Assembly: GCA_022563255.1 (NCBI GenBank)
Contig: JADFNS010000020.1
Location: 1 to 59,377 of the forward strand
Origin: Pseudomonadota bacterium
GTDB taxonomy: Bacteria; Pseudomonadota; Gammaproteobacteria; Steroidobacterales; Woeseiaceae
Direction of reading: 5' to 3'
DNA length: 59,377 nucleotides
The position numbers were made by a program, and so were the translations under genes. Positions 27,047-35,930 of the stretch are shown here, one piece after another. Under the pieces are notes generated by a model. It did not search any database and was not told where the DNA came from. It was given only the letters and a program-made list of their open reading frames with translations. Numbering within the stretch: position 1 is the stretch's first letter; every line of letters begins with the position of its first letter.

Positions 27047-27084
27047 ATGGATATTCGATGTTGAGTAGCGCAAAGTACCGGACG

Positions 27085-27513
27085 ATGAAGGATCAATTCT
27101 GGAAACGCAAATCGCTGGCGCAGATGTCGGAGTCCGAGTGGGAGTCATTGTGTGATGGCTGCGCTCTGTGTTGTATGCACAAGATCGAAGACGAGGAGAC
27201 CGGCGAAGTCTTCTACACCAATATTGCATGCAGACTTCTCGATCTTGAGACCTGTCGTTGTACTGACTATTCAAATCGCGCGAAAGAAGTTGCCGAGTGC
27301 CTGACCCTGTCGCTCGATGAGCCTGCTGCGTTCCATTGGCTGCCGGCGACCTGCGCGTATCGTCTCGTGGCCAACGGCGAAGACCTGGCTTCATGGCATC
27401 CGCTGATATCGGGTTGCGCGGAGAGCGTGCACAAAGCCGGAATCTCAATGATGGGCCGGGCCATTTCTGAAAACGAGAGTACCGAATGCAGCGTACTGCA
27501 GAAACTTGCGTGA
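27085..27513 (+). CDS. ycgN: UPF0260/YcgN-family cysteine-cluster protein
   Basis: Small soluble protein of 142 residues, of unknown function. [11 protein letters not shown] near the N-terminus, with further cysteines ([21 protein letters not shown]), gives the pattern of a metal- or Fe-S-binding family. The start at 27085 gives [11 protein letters not shown], which matches the family N-terminus; in-frame ATGs at 27058 and 27016 are less likely. The stop overlaps the following gene by GTGA if that gene starts at 27510. Confidence 0.88.
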   Translation: MKDQFWKRKSLAQMSESEWESLCDGCALCCMHKIEDEETGEVFYTNIACRLLDLETCRCTDYSNRAKEVAECLTLSLDEPAAFHWLPATCAYRLVANGEDLASWHPLISGCAESVHKAGISMMGRAISENESTECSVLQKLA

Positions 27514-28184
27514 CTCGCTACCCAACAATTGAGCTTGAGCAATATCGCGAGTACCCGATTGAGGAAATGCGACGGCGACTCAACGAGTTCTACGCCGACA
27601 TCAAGCGGCGCAGAACGGTTCGTGAGTTTTCGGGTCGACCGGTTCCGCGGGACATTATCGAAACGGCGCTAAAGGCGGCAAATACGGCACCCAGCGGCGC
27701 GAATTTACAGCCCTGGCACTTTGTTGTGGTCAGTGGACCGAAGACGAAAAAGACAATTCGCGAAGCGGCGGAAGTCGAGGAACAGGAGTTCTACGAACAC
27801 CGCGCGTCGGCGGAGTGGCTCGCGGCCCTGGAGCCGTTGGGGACCGACTCGAGCAAGCCGTTTCTGGAAACGGCGCCATACCTGATCGCGGTGTTCCTGC
27901 AGAAATTCGGCGAATTGCCGGATGGTCGCAAGGTGAAACATTACTATCCGGTAGAGTCGACCGGCCTTGCTGTCGGGATATTGATAACGGCTTTGCACAG
28001 GGCGGGTCTGGCGACTCTGACGCACACGCCGAGCCCAATGAAATTTCTGAACAAGATTCTCGGTCGGCCGAAAAGCGAAAGACCGTTTCTGCTGCTCGTA
28101 GTCGGTTATCCGGCGGCGGATGCACGGGTGCCGGACATCGAGCGCAAACCACTCGAAGATTTTACGAGCTTCATCGATACGTAG
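27510..28184 (+). CDS. nitroreductase-family flavoprotein (IYD-like)
   Basis: FMN-dependent oxidoreductase, 224 residues from the GTG at 27510, which overlaps the ycgN stop by 4 bases like many pairs here; an ATG at 27486 is the alternative. [12 protein letters not shown] is the FMN phosphate-binding start, and [19 protein letters not shown] is the core motif of the iodotyrosine deiodinase/BluB-like branch. [15 protein letters not shown] forms the central helix. The natural substrate is unknown. Translational coupling to ycgN suggests a shared task, but I do not know one. Confidence 0.87.
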   Translation: MTRYPTIELEQYREYPIEEMRRRLNEFYADIKRRRTVREFSGRPVPRDIIETALKAANTAPSGANLQPWHFVVVSGPKTKKTIREAAEVEEQEFYEHRASAEWLAALEPLGTDSSKPFLETAPYLIAVFLQKFGELPDGRKVKHYYPVESTGLAVGILITALHRAGLATLTHTPSPMKFLNKILGRPKSERPFLLLVVGYPAADARVPDIERKPLEDFTSFIDT

Positions 28185-28209
28185 CGGCGGGCCTTGCACC
28201 GGCATCGAC

Positions 28210-28256
28210 CTCACCGACCTTGCGACGATGGCGGTGAGATCTGGCTTCCGGCAAGC
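28210..28256. repeat. inverted repeat plus near-palindromic 13-mer, copy 2
   Basis: CTCACCG (28210-28216) pairs with CGGTGAG (28232-28238). Six bases later comes GCTTCCGGCAAGC (28244-28256), identical to 20114-20126. This lies in the convergent gap between the nitroreductase and ppc, where it may serve as a bidirectional 3' end, though no T tract follows. Confidence 0.4.
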
Positions 28257-28290
28257 AACTTACCGGCGGATCGCACTGTACCAACTGCGT

Positions 28291-31032
28291 TCAGCCCGTG
28301 TTTTGCAGTGCCTGGGCGATGCCGTTTACGCTGGCCAGCAGGGCGACGAACGTATCTTCATCCTCGTAGTTGGATGCGCGCCACCGGGCTAGCAAGTCGA
28401 CCTGCATCAGACTCATCGGGTCTACGTACGGGTTGCGCAGCATGATCGCGCGCTGTAGCGTGACATCCCCCGCCAGCAGAACGTCATGGTCTGAATAACT
28501 GAGGGTCAGGTGGCGCGTTAAATCAAACTCGGCCTCGATAATCGGGAAGAACTCATCGTGCAGATCTCCCGACAACCTGGAATACAGTTTTGCGATACCC
28601 AGGTCTGCCTTGGCAAGAACCATCTCAGTGTCGGCTGCCAGGGAACGATGGAAGTACCACTCCCGGAACATCGTGGTCACGGCATCGTCGCCGAATTCCG
28701 ATATTGCGGCCTGCAGACCGCTGCCGATTCCAAACCAGCCGGGCAATATAAATCGTGCTTGTGTCCAGGAGAACACCCAGGGAATTGCACGCAAGTCCTC
28801 AATGCCCGACTGCGCACCCCGGGACGATGGTCTGGAACCGATACGCATGCGCTCGATCAGATCGATAGGTGTTGCCTTGCGGAAGTACTCGTAAAAACCC
28901 GGCGTTTCATAAACCAGCTTTCTGTAAGCGCGCCGGCTTTCTTTGGCAATGACATCCATCATGTTATGCCATTCCGGTTGATCGTTGCCCCGATGTCTTG
29001 GCATCGCGGTCGCGAGTGCGACAGAACCGGTCATCTGTTCGAGGGTTCGCAGTGCGATGCTGCGCAGCCCGTATTTCTCGTTTATTATTTCGCCCTGCTC
29101 CGTGACCCGAAGCCGACCATTGACCGTGCCCGGTGGCGCGCCCAATACTGCAACGTGCGTCTTGCTGCCACCCCGACTGATGGTGCCGCCGCGCCCGTGG
29201 AATAAAGTCAGTTCGATGCCCTGCGCGGCGGCGGTTTTGACAAGGATCTCTTGCGCGTTTTGCAAGGCCCAGCGCGCAGACGCAAGTCCGCTGTCTTTGT
29301 TGCTGTCGGAGTACCCGATCATAATCATCTGGCGATTTTCATGGCGCTTCAGGTGATCGCGGTACAGGTCCGTTCCGAGCAGCGACTCCAGAATAGCCGG
29401 GCCGTTTTTCAGGTCATCGACCGTTTCCAGGAGTGGTGCAATATCCAGCGGTATCTCGCCGCGCTTGTTATGCAGATCGCCCCATTGCGCGAGCAGCATT
29501 ACCGACAGAATGTCGTCCGCCCCCTGCGTCATGCTCACGATAAAGGGGCCTATCGCTTGCGGGCCGTATTTTCTGCGGCAGAATGCGATCGCCTGAAAAA
29601 CGGCGATGGTCTTGCGTGCATGCGTACTCAGATCCATCGGTGCGGTTTCGCGCGATGCGAGCGCTTCAACAAGGCGCGCAGACCGGGCATCTGCCGACAT
29701 CTCAAGCCAGTTGCCTTCGCCCAGGCATTCGCCAATGACGCGCCGGTGTACCGACGAGTCCTGCCGGATATCGAGGGTAACCATATGAAAGCCGAACGTA
29801 TCGACGCGCCGTAACAGTCGCCGCACCGCGAACAAACCGGCGTTCTTGCCTTTGTTGTCAATCAGGCTGTCCGCCACGAGCTGTATATCGCCGATGAAGT
29901 GCTCGACTTTTTCATACGGATGCAGGTCGTCGTCGAAGGTCGATTGCAGGCGCTTTTGCACGAGACGCAGGAACACTCGGTAGGGCATGTCCCGATGGCG
30001 CGCCGGAACTGCATGGTAGGCCTCCGGAAAAACGGCTCGGTACTCTTCGGTCTTGTCGAGCATCGCCTGGCTAAAACTCGCGCGGCCCGTTGACTGACTG
30101 AGCTTGGATCCCAGCGATGCGCACTCGTTGTAATACAGATCAAGAATCAGCGAACGCTGCCGCGCGAGCGTGGCGCGTATCGTCTTCGCGTTGACGTTAG
30201 GATTGCCGTCCATGTCGCCGCCAACCCAGGAACCGAAATGCAGAATGCTCGGGATTTTGATTCGGTCGCCGTCGTCGCCGTAAATTCTCTTGATCGCACT
30301 CTCGATGTTTTCATAAAACGGCGGGAGCGCACGGTACAAAACGTCGGTGATAAAAAACAGAACATGTTCCAGTTCGTCTGCGACGGTCATTTGTTCGGTC
30401 GGATGTTCGTCGGTCTGCCAGCCGGTCGTCGCGAGCAGGCGGATATTTTGTAATGCGACGTTGGTTTCCTGCGGCGTCATCGTCGGATTGAGGAGGTCGA
30501 CGAGATGCTTGACGATGTCTTGCTCCTTGCGCAACATTGTTCTGCGTGTCGGCTCGGTGGGATGTGCCGTAAAAATTGGTTCGATCGATAACGAATCAAG
30601 CAGTTTCTGCAGGCCGTCGACGTCCATGCCGGACGCCTTCAGTTTGATGAAGGTGTCTTCAAGTCCGCCCGGTTGATAGTGGACAACGTCCCTGAGGTAT
30701 TCGCGCCGACGACGAATGCGGTGCACTTTTTCCGCGGTGTTAACCATCTGAAAATAGGTCGAAAAGCTGCGAATGACTTGCAATGCCTGCCCGGCTTCGA
30801 GCCCTTCGACGAGCTGCGCAAGATCTTCACCCGGCTTCTCGTTCTGTTCCCTGCGACGGATCGCTCGCAGGCGGGCCTTTTCCACGAACTCGAAGAGTTC
30901 GTCTCCGCTCTGTTCACGAATAATTTCGCCAAGCATCGCGCCAAGCGTACGGACGTCGTCGCGCAGCGCCTGGTCTTTATCTTCGAAAGTTATATCCTGA
31001 CGCCGAAGAGACTTGTGGATCCCGGTGGTCAT
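28291..31032 (-). CDS. ppc: phosphoenolpyruvate carboxylase
   Basis: Anaplerotic enzyme carboxylating PEP to oxaloacetate, which feeds the TCA cycle and so the citrate synthase encoded earlier. The 913-residue length is full. The catalytic segment FTAHPTEPTRRT is near residue 153. GYSDSNKDSGLASARW and FHGRGGTISRGG are the glycine-rich active-site loops, and the C-terminus ends in QNTG, the conserved tail that binds the allosteric inhibitor aspartate. It starts 2 bases after the yajQ stop, so the two genes are probably one transcript. Confidence 0.97.
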   Translation of the reverse strand: MTTGIHKSLRRQDITFEDKDQALRDDVRTLGAMLGEIIREQSGDELFEFVEKARLRAIRRREQNEKPGEDLAQLVEGLEAGQALQVIRSFSTYFQMVNTAEKVHRIRRRREYLRDVVHYQPGGLEDTFIKLKASGMDVDGLQKLLDSLSIEPIFTAHPTEPTRRTMLRKEQDIVKHLVDLLNPTMTPQETNVALQNIRLLATTGWQTDEHPTEQMTVADELEHVLFFITDVLYRALPPFYENIESAIKRIYGDDGDRIKIPSILHFGSWVGGDMDGNPNVNAKTIRATLARQRSLILDLYYNECASLGSKLSQSTGRASFSQAMLDKTEEYRAVFPEAYHAVPARHRDMPYRVFLRLVQKRLQSTFDDDLHPYEKVEHFIGDIQLVADSLIDNKGKNAGLFAVRRLLRRVDTFGFHMVTLDIRQDSSVHRRVIGECLGEGNWLEMSADARSARLVEALASRETAPMDLSTHARKTIAVFQAIAFCRRKYGPQAIGPFIVSMTQGADDILSVMLLAQWGDLHNKRGEIPLDIAPLLETVDDLKNGPAILESLLGTDLYRDHLKRHENRQMIMIGYSDSNKDSGLASARWALQNAQEILVKTAAAQGIELTLFHGRGGTISRGGSKTHVAVLGAPPGTVNGRLRVTEQGEIINEKYGLRSIALRTLEQMTGSVALATAMPRHRGNDQPEWHNMMDVIAKESRRAYRKLVYETPGFYEYFRKATPIDLIERMRIGSRPSSRGAQSGIEDLRAIPWVFSWTQARFILPGWFGIGSGLQAAISEFGDDAVTTMFREWYFHRSLAADTEMVLAKADLGIAKLYSRLSGDLHDEFFPIIEAEFDLTRHLTLSYSDHDVLLAGDVTLQRAIMLRNPYVDPMSLMQVDLLARWRASNYEDEDTFVALLASVNGIAQALQNTG

Positions 31033-31034
31033 TT

Positions 31035-31517
31035 TCAGTCGCGGAAATTCTCGTACTGCAGAGGCAAGCCGATGTCGCCTTCCTTGAGCATTGCAATCAC
31101 GCTTTGCAGGTCATCGCGCTTCTTGCCGCTGACTCGCAATTTGTCGCCCTGAACGGCTGTTTGAACTTTCAGTTTGGCGGCCTTGATTTGCTTCACCAGT
31201 TTTCTCGCGCGGTCGGCATCAATGCCGCGTCGCAGAATGATTTGCTGGCGGGCCTCGCTGCCAGAAAATTCCGGGTCTTGTTCTTCCAGGCACGCGATGT
31301 CGATACCGCGTTTGGAGAGTTTCTGGTGCAGTATGTCGATCATCTGCTTCAGTTGAAAATCAGACTGCGTCGTCAGCGTGATGACCTGGTCTTCGAGCGT
31401 GTACCTGGAGGCGGTACCTTTGAAGTCAAATCGTGTGTTGACCTCGCGATTCGCCTGGTCAACTCCGTTGCTTGCCTCATGGCCATCGAAGTCACTAACT
31501 ACATCAAAAGAGGGCAT
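31035..31517 (-). CDS. yajQ: YajQ-family nucleotide-binding protein
   Basis: 160 residues from the ATG at 31517, with AGGA 10 bases upstream. MPSFDVVSDFD, EASNGVDQANREV, RFDFKG and the C-terminal LPLQYENFRD are family hallmarks. YajQ proteins have two RRM-like folds; a Xanthomonas relative binds cyclic di-GMP and acts with a transcription factor. A GGDEF protein is encoded further on at 41-43 kb, but nothing links the two directly. It is placed directly upstream of ppc. Confidence 0.95.
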   Translation of the reverse strand: MPSFDVVSDFDGHEASNGVDQANREVNTRFDFKGTASRYTLEDQVITLTTQSDFQLKQMIDILHQKLSKRGIDIACLEEQDPEFSGSEARQQIILRRGIDADRARKLVKQIKAAKLKVQTAVQGDKLRVSGKKRDDLQSVIAMLKEGDIGLPLQYENFRD

Positions 31518-31675
31518 ATGCGGATCCTGCTGTTCCTGTACCAAACCAAGGTACCGAAAGGTACACCTGCAAAAGGACTCGCACCAGACCTGTACCTCGT
31601 AACGTGCGCGAAATCTGGACAAGCAGCCCAGTAAGGCGAGCGGCCCCGATACATAAATCGCAGCATGATGAGGCC

Positions 31676-32449
31676 ATGTTTCTCGTTCTGGAGCCTTCGG
31701 TCGTAACATCGCCCTGCCCATTGTTGCCGGCTGAGGCGGCCCCTGAGTTTCTGCCCCAGGTCTGCATGCAGGTGCCACGGTACTCCGCCTGGATTCCCAT
31801 GGAGCTGGATTTGGTCGCTTATTCGGATGCAAACGGAAACATCGCGGTAGATGCGCTGGAGAGCGCGTTACGAAATTGCGTCGACGACGGCGACAAGCTG
31901 CACGATCAGACGGACTGGGCAGAGCCCAGGATCGAGTACGACAGCTGGCTGAATCGCCGTCTCGCGATCGCGCTCCGGGGTTGGGGAGATATCGTCGTAC
32001 GGCGGGGCGCCGACCCGCAGTCTCTGCAAACGCTCAGGGACATGGAGGAGCTTGCCGAGTGGGTGTGCGTGACCTTGCATTCGCGGTCGCGTCACCTGGC
32101 CGCGCAAAGCGCCTGCTGCCCGGCGCTCGATGAGGCAGGGGCCCGCGTTTTGCGGGAAAAACACTCCCGGGCCTGGGGCAAGCGCTGGAAAAAGGCGTTT
32201 CTGGAAGCCGCCGTTCGACATCGCAATCTGACCACGATGTCGCCGTGGGACATTTTTCCTCGCAATCAACAGGCCGATTTGCGCTACGCGGACCTGCTGC
32301 CGCTGACGCGATTTGCGGATTCCCTGTCATTTCAGCGCGATGTGAGCATATCGCATTGGAATGTTAGCGATTTCAAGACCTTCAACAAGCGCGTTGCGGC
32401 GATCGTGCGCTGCAATGGCGGTGCAGGACTCGTTGCGAAACAGGTGTGA
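31676..32449 (+). CDS. protein of unknown function
   Basis: 257 residues from the ATG at 31676, which has GAGG 4-5 bases upstream; the frame is open further upstream but without a better start. I do not recognise a family. It appears soluble, with no signal peptide or membrane helix. It is rich in tryptophan and arginine in the C-terminal half (KRWKKAFLEAAVRHRN, MSPWDIFPRNQQADLRYADLL), with a CC pair near residue 145. Codon use looks like that of its neighbours. It is divergent from yajQ and precedes the SLC13 carrier by 58 bases. Confidence 0.75.
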   Translation: MFLVLEPSVVTSPCPLLPAEAAPEFLPQVCMQVPRYSAWIPMELDLVAYSDANGNIAVDALESALRNCVDDGDKLHDQTDWAEPRIEYDSWLNRRLAIALRGWGDIVVRRGADPQSLQTLRDMEELAEWVCVTLHSRSRHLAAQSACCPALDEAGARVLREKHSRAWGKRWKKAFLEAAVRHRNLTTMSPWDIFPRNQQADLRYADLLPLTRFADSLSFQRDVSISHWNVSDFKTFNKRVAAIVRCNGGAGLVAKQV

Positions 32450-32507
32450 TCCGGGGTACGGTTTACAGTCAGTGCCTGCCTGGGCGAAGGTCCATTGAGG
32501 GGACGTA

Positions 32508-34346
32508 TTGCAACCGATCACACCTGACGCACACGGAATCGCTGTTCTCATACTGACAGTATTCGCGCTGTTCCTGTTTACACGGGACAGTATTCCGCTC
32601 GAGTCCTCATCATTGGTGATCTTTATCGCGCTGGTTGCCGGTTTCCAGCTCTTTCCCTACGAAAAGGCCGGGGAAGTATTGCTGGGGCCCGTTGATTTTT
32701 TCGCCGGGTTCGGTAACGAGGCATTGATCGCGATTTGCGCGCTGATGATGGTCGGCAAGGCGCTGGAAACCACCGGCGCACTGCAGCCGCTCGCAAACGT
32801 TGTCGGGCGAGCCTGGTCGTCGCGACCTGGTCTCGCCTTGCTCGCCACTTTGGCTGCGAGCGCAGTCCTCAGCGCTTTCATGAACAATACGCCCATCGTC
32901 ATTTTGTTGATGCCGATCCTGGTTGGGGCGTCGCTACGCGTCAAGTTCCCGGTATCGGGCGTCATGTTGCCCATGGGCCTGGCCACGATTATTGGTGGCA
33001 TGTCGACCTCGATCGGTACTTCGACCAACCTGCTGGTCGTTGGCATCGCCCATGATATGGGCAAGCATGAATTCGGTCTGTTCGAGTGGGTTCTGCCCGT
33101 TGCGATCGTCGGTGGCGTCGGCCTTTTGTTCCTGTGGCTGGTGGCGCCGCGTTTGTTGCCGGACCGTACACCGCCGATGGCTGATACGTCGCCACGCATT
33201 TTCAACGCGCAGTTGCACATCAAGGAAGGCGGGTTCGCGGACGGCAAGTCACTGTCTGAGGTGTTGGCCAAAGCAGGGGGCAATTTGCGCATTGATAGAA
33301 TTCAGCGCACGGAGTCGTTGTTTCTGGCGAAGCTGCCGTCGATCATCATTCAGTCTGGAGATCGACTTTTCGTCAAGGACTCCCCTGAAAATCTCAAACA
33401 CTACGAACAATTGCTCGGCGCGACGCTTTATAACGTTTCCGACAGCGAGCACCCGATTGACGATGAGACGCCGCTGCGGGCCGAAGGCCAGCAATTGGCC
33501 GAGGTTGTTGTCACGCGCGGCTCGCCCCTGCATCTGCGCAGTCTCGCCGCGGCGCGGTTCAGCAATAGTTACGGATTGCTGCCGCTGGCCTTGCATCGAG
33601 CCCGTACGCCGAGCTCGCAGGTGACCGGCGATCTAAACATGATTCGTCTGCGGGCCGGCGACGTTCTGCTCGTTCAGGGGACCAGCGAAGCGATTGCGAA
33701 CCTTAAAGACAACAGTACGATGCTGGTTCTCGACGGCACCACCGACTTACCGCAAACACATCATGCCAAACGCGCCCTGTTCATCATGGGTGGCGTCGTT
33801 TTTGCAGCCGCCATCGGCGCAATGCCAATTTCAGTCAGCGCCCTCGTTGGGCTGGGTCTGATGATCGTGACCGGGTGCCTGCCCTGGCGTGACGCCGCAA
33901 ACGCGTTGTCCATTCCGGTTGTCATGATTATCGTGACCGCCCTGGCTCTGGGAAAAGCCCTTCTGGGCACGGGCATGGCCGAGTATCTCGCCGTCAGTTT
34001 CGTGAATGCGGCGTCGGGCCTGCCACCGCCCGTCATCTTGAGTGCGTTCATGTTGCTGATGACGGTGATGACCAATATTGTTTCGAATAACGCGGCTGCG
34101 GCCATCGGCACACCGATCGCCATCAGTATTGCGCAGCAACTCGGCGTCAGTTCTGAACCGTTCATACTTGCCGTACTCTTTGGCGCCAACATGAGCTTTG
34201 CAACGCCGTACGGGTATCAGACGAACCTGCTCGTGATGAGTGCCGGTGGTTACAAGTTCGCCGATTTTCTGCGAGTCGGCATTCCGCTGACGATCATAAT
34301 GTGGCTGGGGTTCTCCCTGATCCTGCCGTTCATGTACGACCTGTAG
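32508..34346 (+). CDS. SLC13/DASS-type anion permease with two RCK_C domains
   Basis: Inner-membrane carrier of 612 residues. Five or six N-terminal helices are followed by a cytoplasmic insert (about residues 220-410) that resembles two TrkA-C/RCK_C regulatory domains (for example LRIDRIQRTESLF and DLNMIRLRAGDVLLVQG). The second half of the helices follows. The paired SNT-like loops GTSTNLLV (near 168) and SNNAAAAIGTP (near 527) are those of sodium-dependent sulfate/dicarboxylate carriers. The start is TTG, with a strong GAGGGG 5-6 bases upstream. Sulfate, dicarboxylates or another anion are possible substrates. Confidence 0.9.
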   Translation: MQPITPDAHGIAVLILTVFALFLFTRDSIPLESSSLVIFIALVAGFQLFPYEKAGEVLLGPVDFFAGFGNEALIAICALMMVGKALETTGALQPLANVVGRAWSSRPGLALLATLAASAVLSAFMNNTPIVILLMPILVGASLRVKFPVSGVMLPMGLATIIGGMSTSIGTSTNLLVVGIAHDMGKHEFGLFEWVLPVAIVGGVGLLFLWLVAPRLLPDRTPPMADTSPRIFNAQLHIKEGGFADGKSLSEVLAKAGGNLRIDRIQRTESLFLAKLPSIIIQSGDRLFVKDSPENLKHYEQLLGATLYNVSDSEHPIDDETPLRAEGQQLAEVVVTRGSPLHLRSLAAARFSNSYGLLPLALHRARTPSSQVTGDLNMIRLRAGDVLLVQGTSEAIANLKDNSTMLVLDGTTDLPQTHHAKRALFIMGGVVFAAAIGAMPISVSALVGLGLMIVTGCLPWRDAANALSIPVVMIIVTALALGKALLGTGMAEYLAVSFVNAASGLPPPVILSAFMLLMTVMTNIVSNNAAAAIGTPIAISIAQQLGVSSEPFILAVLFGANMSFATPYGYQTNLLVMSAGGYKFADFLRVGIPLTIIMWLGFSLILPFMYDL

Positions 34347-34361
34347 CATCGTAATCGGCGC

Positions 34362-34390
34362 TTGACGGCTATCTCCGCGGCGGTAATACT
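34362..34390 (+). promoter_or_regulatory. trp operon promoter
   Basis: TTGACG (34362-34367), a 17-base spacer and AATACT (34385-34390). The predicted start point at 34396-34398 falls on or just before the trpL start codon. Confidence 0.6.
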
Positions 34391-34397
34391 CGGGCGC

Positions 34398-34460
34398 ATG
34401 AATGCTCAGATGATCAGTAATGGGTGGTGGCAGTCCGCGCAAGAGAGGGCTGCTGGCTAA
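34398..34460 (+). CDS. trpL: trp operon leader peptide
   Basis: A 20-residue open frame beginning MNAQMISNG, with tandem Trp codons (TGGTGG at 34425-34430) and ending at TAA. It lies between the trp promoter and a strong attenuator hairpin, exactly the layout of ribosome-mediated trp attenuation. There is no Shine-Dalgarno before the ATG, and the predicted transcript begins at or within two bases of it, so it may be translated leaderless. Confidence 0.85.
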   Translation: MNAQMISNGWWQSAQERAAG

Positions 34461-34523
34461 CTATTCGCTGAGCAACACAAAATCAATAGCCCATCTCTGC
34501 CGAAAACAGGGATGGGCTTTTTC
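34430..34523 (+). terminator. trp attenuator with competing hairpins
   Basis: Terminator: AGCCCATCTCTG (34488-34499), loop CCGAAAA, CAGGGATGGGCT (34507-34518), then TTTTT. This is a 12-bp stem with one G-U pair. Region 1:2 can pair GCAGTCC (34430-34436) with GGGCTGC (34447-34453). The alternative 2:3 pairing, GGGCT or GGCTA (34447-34459) with TAGCCC (34487-34492), would break the terminator. The Trp codons sit at the foot of region 1, so a ribosome stalled there frees region 2. Confidence 0.88.
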
Positions 34524-34547
34524 TATTTACGAGCCGGAACGAATTGT

Positions 34548-35930
34548 ATGCAAAGACCGTTCGACATCGCTGCCGACCTCGACACGCCCGTATCGGCGTA
34601 CCTGAAGCTGGCTTCGCTGCGGCCGCGATTCCTGCTGGAAAGCGTGGAAGGCGGCGAGCGACTCGCGCGCTATTCGTTTCTCGGCTTTGGTGACACCGTT
34701 GAAGTCCGCATGGATTCGACCTCGTTGTGCATTGACGGCAAGACGGAACCGCGCCCGGTGAATCAGCAGCAGTATCTGGCGGCGTTGCGACGCGCGCTGG
34801 AGATTGCGCCACGACCGCAGCCCGATGCCGGACTGCCGTTTGCGGGTGGTCTCGTTGGTGTGTCCGGTTACGACGTGGTTCGTTTGTTCGAAAAATTGCC
34901 CGAGGGAACGCAAAAGCAGACAGGCGTACCCGATGCCGCATTCGTCGCACCCGCAACGCTACTGGTTTTCGATCACCTGACCCGGCGCGTGGCGTTGTTG
35001 CACGACGGCCCCGAAAGCGAGCGGCAAAAACTACGAGCCGAAGTCATCGGGATGCTGCGCGGCCCGGTACCCAAAACAGCCAATAAGGTGTCGATTTCTC
35101 CAGCCGAGGCAAGCCTTACCGAAAAGGAATTCTCGACGCGGGTCGATGCTTGCAAGGAATATATTGCGTCCGGAGACATCTATCAGATCGTGTTGTCGGT
35201 CTTGTTTCGCGGCAAAACCGATGTCCCGCCATTCGAGGTGTACCGGGCGCTGCGTCTGCTGAATCCGTCGCCGTACATGTTCTTTTTTGACTTCGACGAT
35301 TTCCAGGTTGTAGGTTCGTCCCCCGAGGCGCTGGTAAAGCTGAACGGCACCAAGGCTTCACTGAGACCGATCGCCGGTACCCTGCCTCGCGGCGCGACTC
35401 CGGAGGCGGACGATGCCAATGAACGCGCGCTGCTCGCGGATCCCAAGGAGGCAGCGGAGCACGTCATGTTGGTGGATCTGGCGCGCAATGACCTGGGTCG
35501 CGTGGCCAGTCCGGGTTCCGTGCACGTCGATCCGTATCGTGCGATCGAACGCTACAGCCACGTCATGCACATCGTCAGTGGCGTGAAGGGAGAGCTCGCG
35601 CCGGAATTCGATCAGTTCGACCTGTTCGCCGCGAGCTTCCCGGCGGGTACGCTGGTTGGTGCGCCGAAGGTCCGGGCCATGCAAATCATCGAGGAGATGG
35701 AGCAGGTAGGGCGTGGTCTCTATGCGGGGACTGCAGGCTACTTCGGTTTAAGCGGCGACATGGATCAGGCGATCACTATCAGGACGATCGTGTTTTCCGG
35801 GGACGAGTACAGTTTTCAGGCGGGCGCCGGTATTGTGGCCGACTCCATACCGGCCAGGGAGTACCAGGAAGTGCTGGCGAAAAGCGCCATCTTGCGGCGT
35901 GCGCTCGAAATGGCCAAAGAGGGTCTGTAA
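34548..35930 (+). CDS. trpE: anthranilate synthase component I
   Basis: Large subunit that makes anthranilate from chorismate with ammonia supplied by TrpG; inhibited by tryptophan. 460 residues from the ATG at 34548. The upstream in-frame start at 34512 lies inside the attenuator and is rejected. The N-terminal LLESVEGGERLARYSFLG carries the Trp-binding LLES motif. The C-terminal chorismate-binding part has DIYQIVLSV, PIAGTLPRG, LVDLARNDLGRV and GAGIVADSIP. The stop shares one base with the trpG start. Confidence 0.97.
   Translation: MQRPFDIAADLDTPVSAYLKLASLRPRFLLESVEGGERLARYSFLGFGDTVEVRMDSTSLCIDGKTEPRPVNQQQYLAALRRALEIAPRPQPDAGLPFAGGLVGVSGYDVVRLFEKLPEGTQKQTGVPDAAFVAPATLLVFDHLTRRVALLHDGPESERQKLRAEVIGMLRGPVPKTANKVSISPAEASLTEKEFSTRVDACKEYIASGDIYQIVLSVLFRGKTDVPPFEVYRALRLLNPSPYMFFFDFDDFQVVGSSPEALVKLNGTKASLRPIAGTLPRGATPEADDANERALLADPKEAAEHVMLVDLARNDLGRVASPGSVHVDPYRAIERYSHVMHIVSGVKGELAPEFDQFDLFAASFPAGTLVGAPKVRAMQIIEEMEQVGRGLYAGTAGYFGLSGDMDQAITIRTIVFSGDEYSFQAGAGIVADSIPAREYQEVLAKSAILRRALEMAKEGL

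Noticed and set aside
27016..27084. Upstream ATG starts for ycgN and the 134-codon extension of the 2-hydroxyacid dehydrogenase
   Set aside because: The two extensions overlap head to head on opposite strands, and neither resembles the N-terminus of its family.
31540..31570. GTACC-GAAA-GGTAC hairpin before the unknown gene
   Set aside because: A 5-bp stem alone in a divergent promoter region is too short to call a riboswitch or operator.
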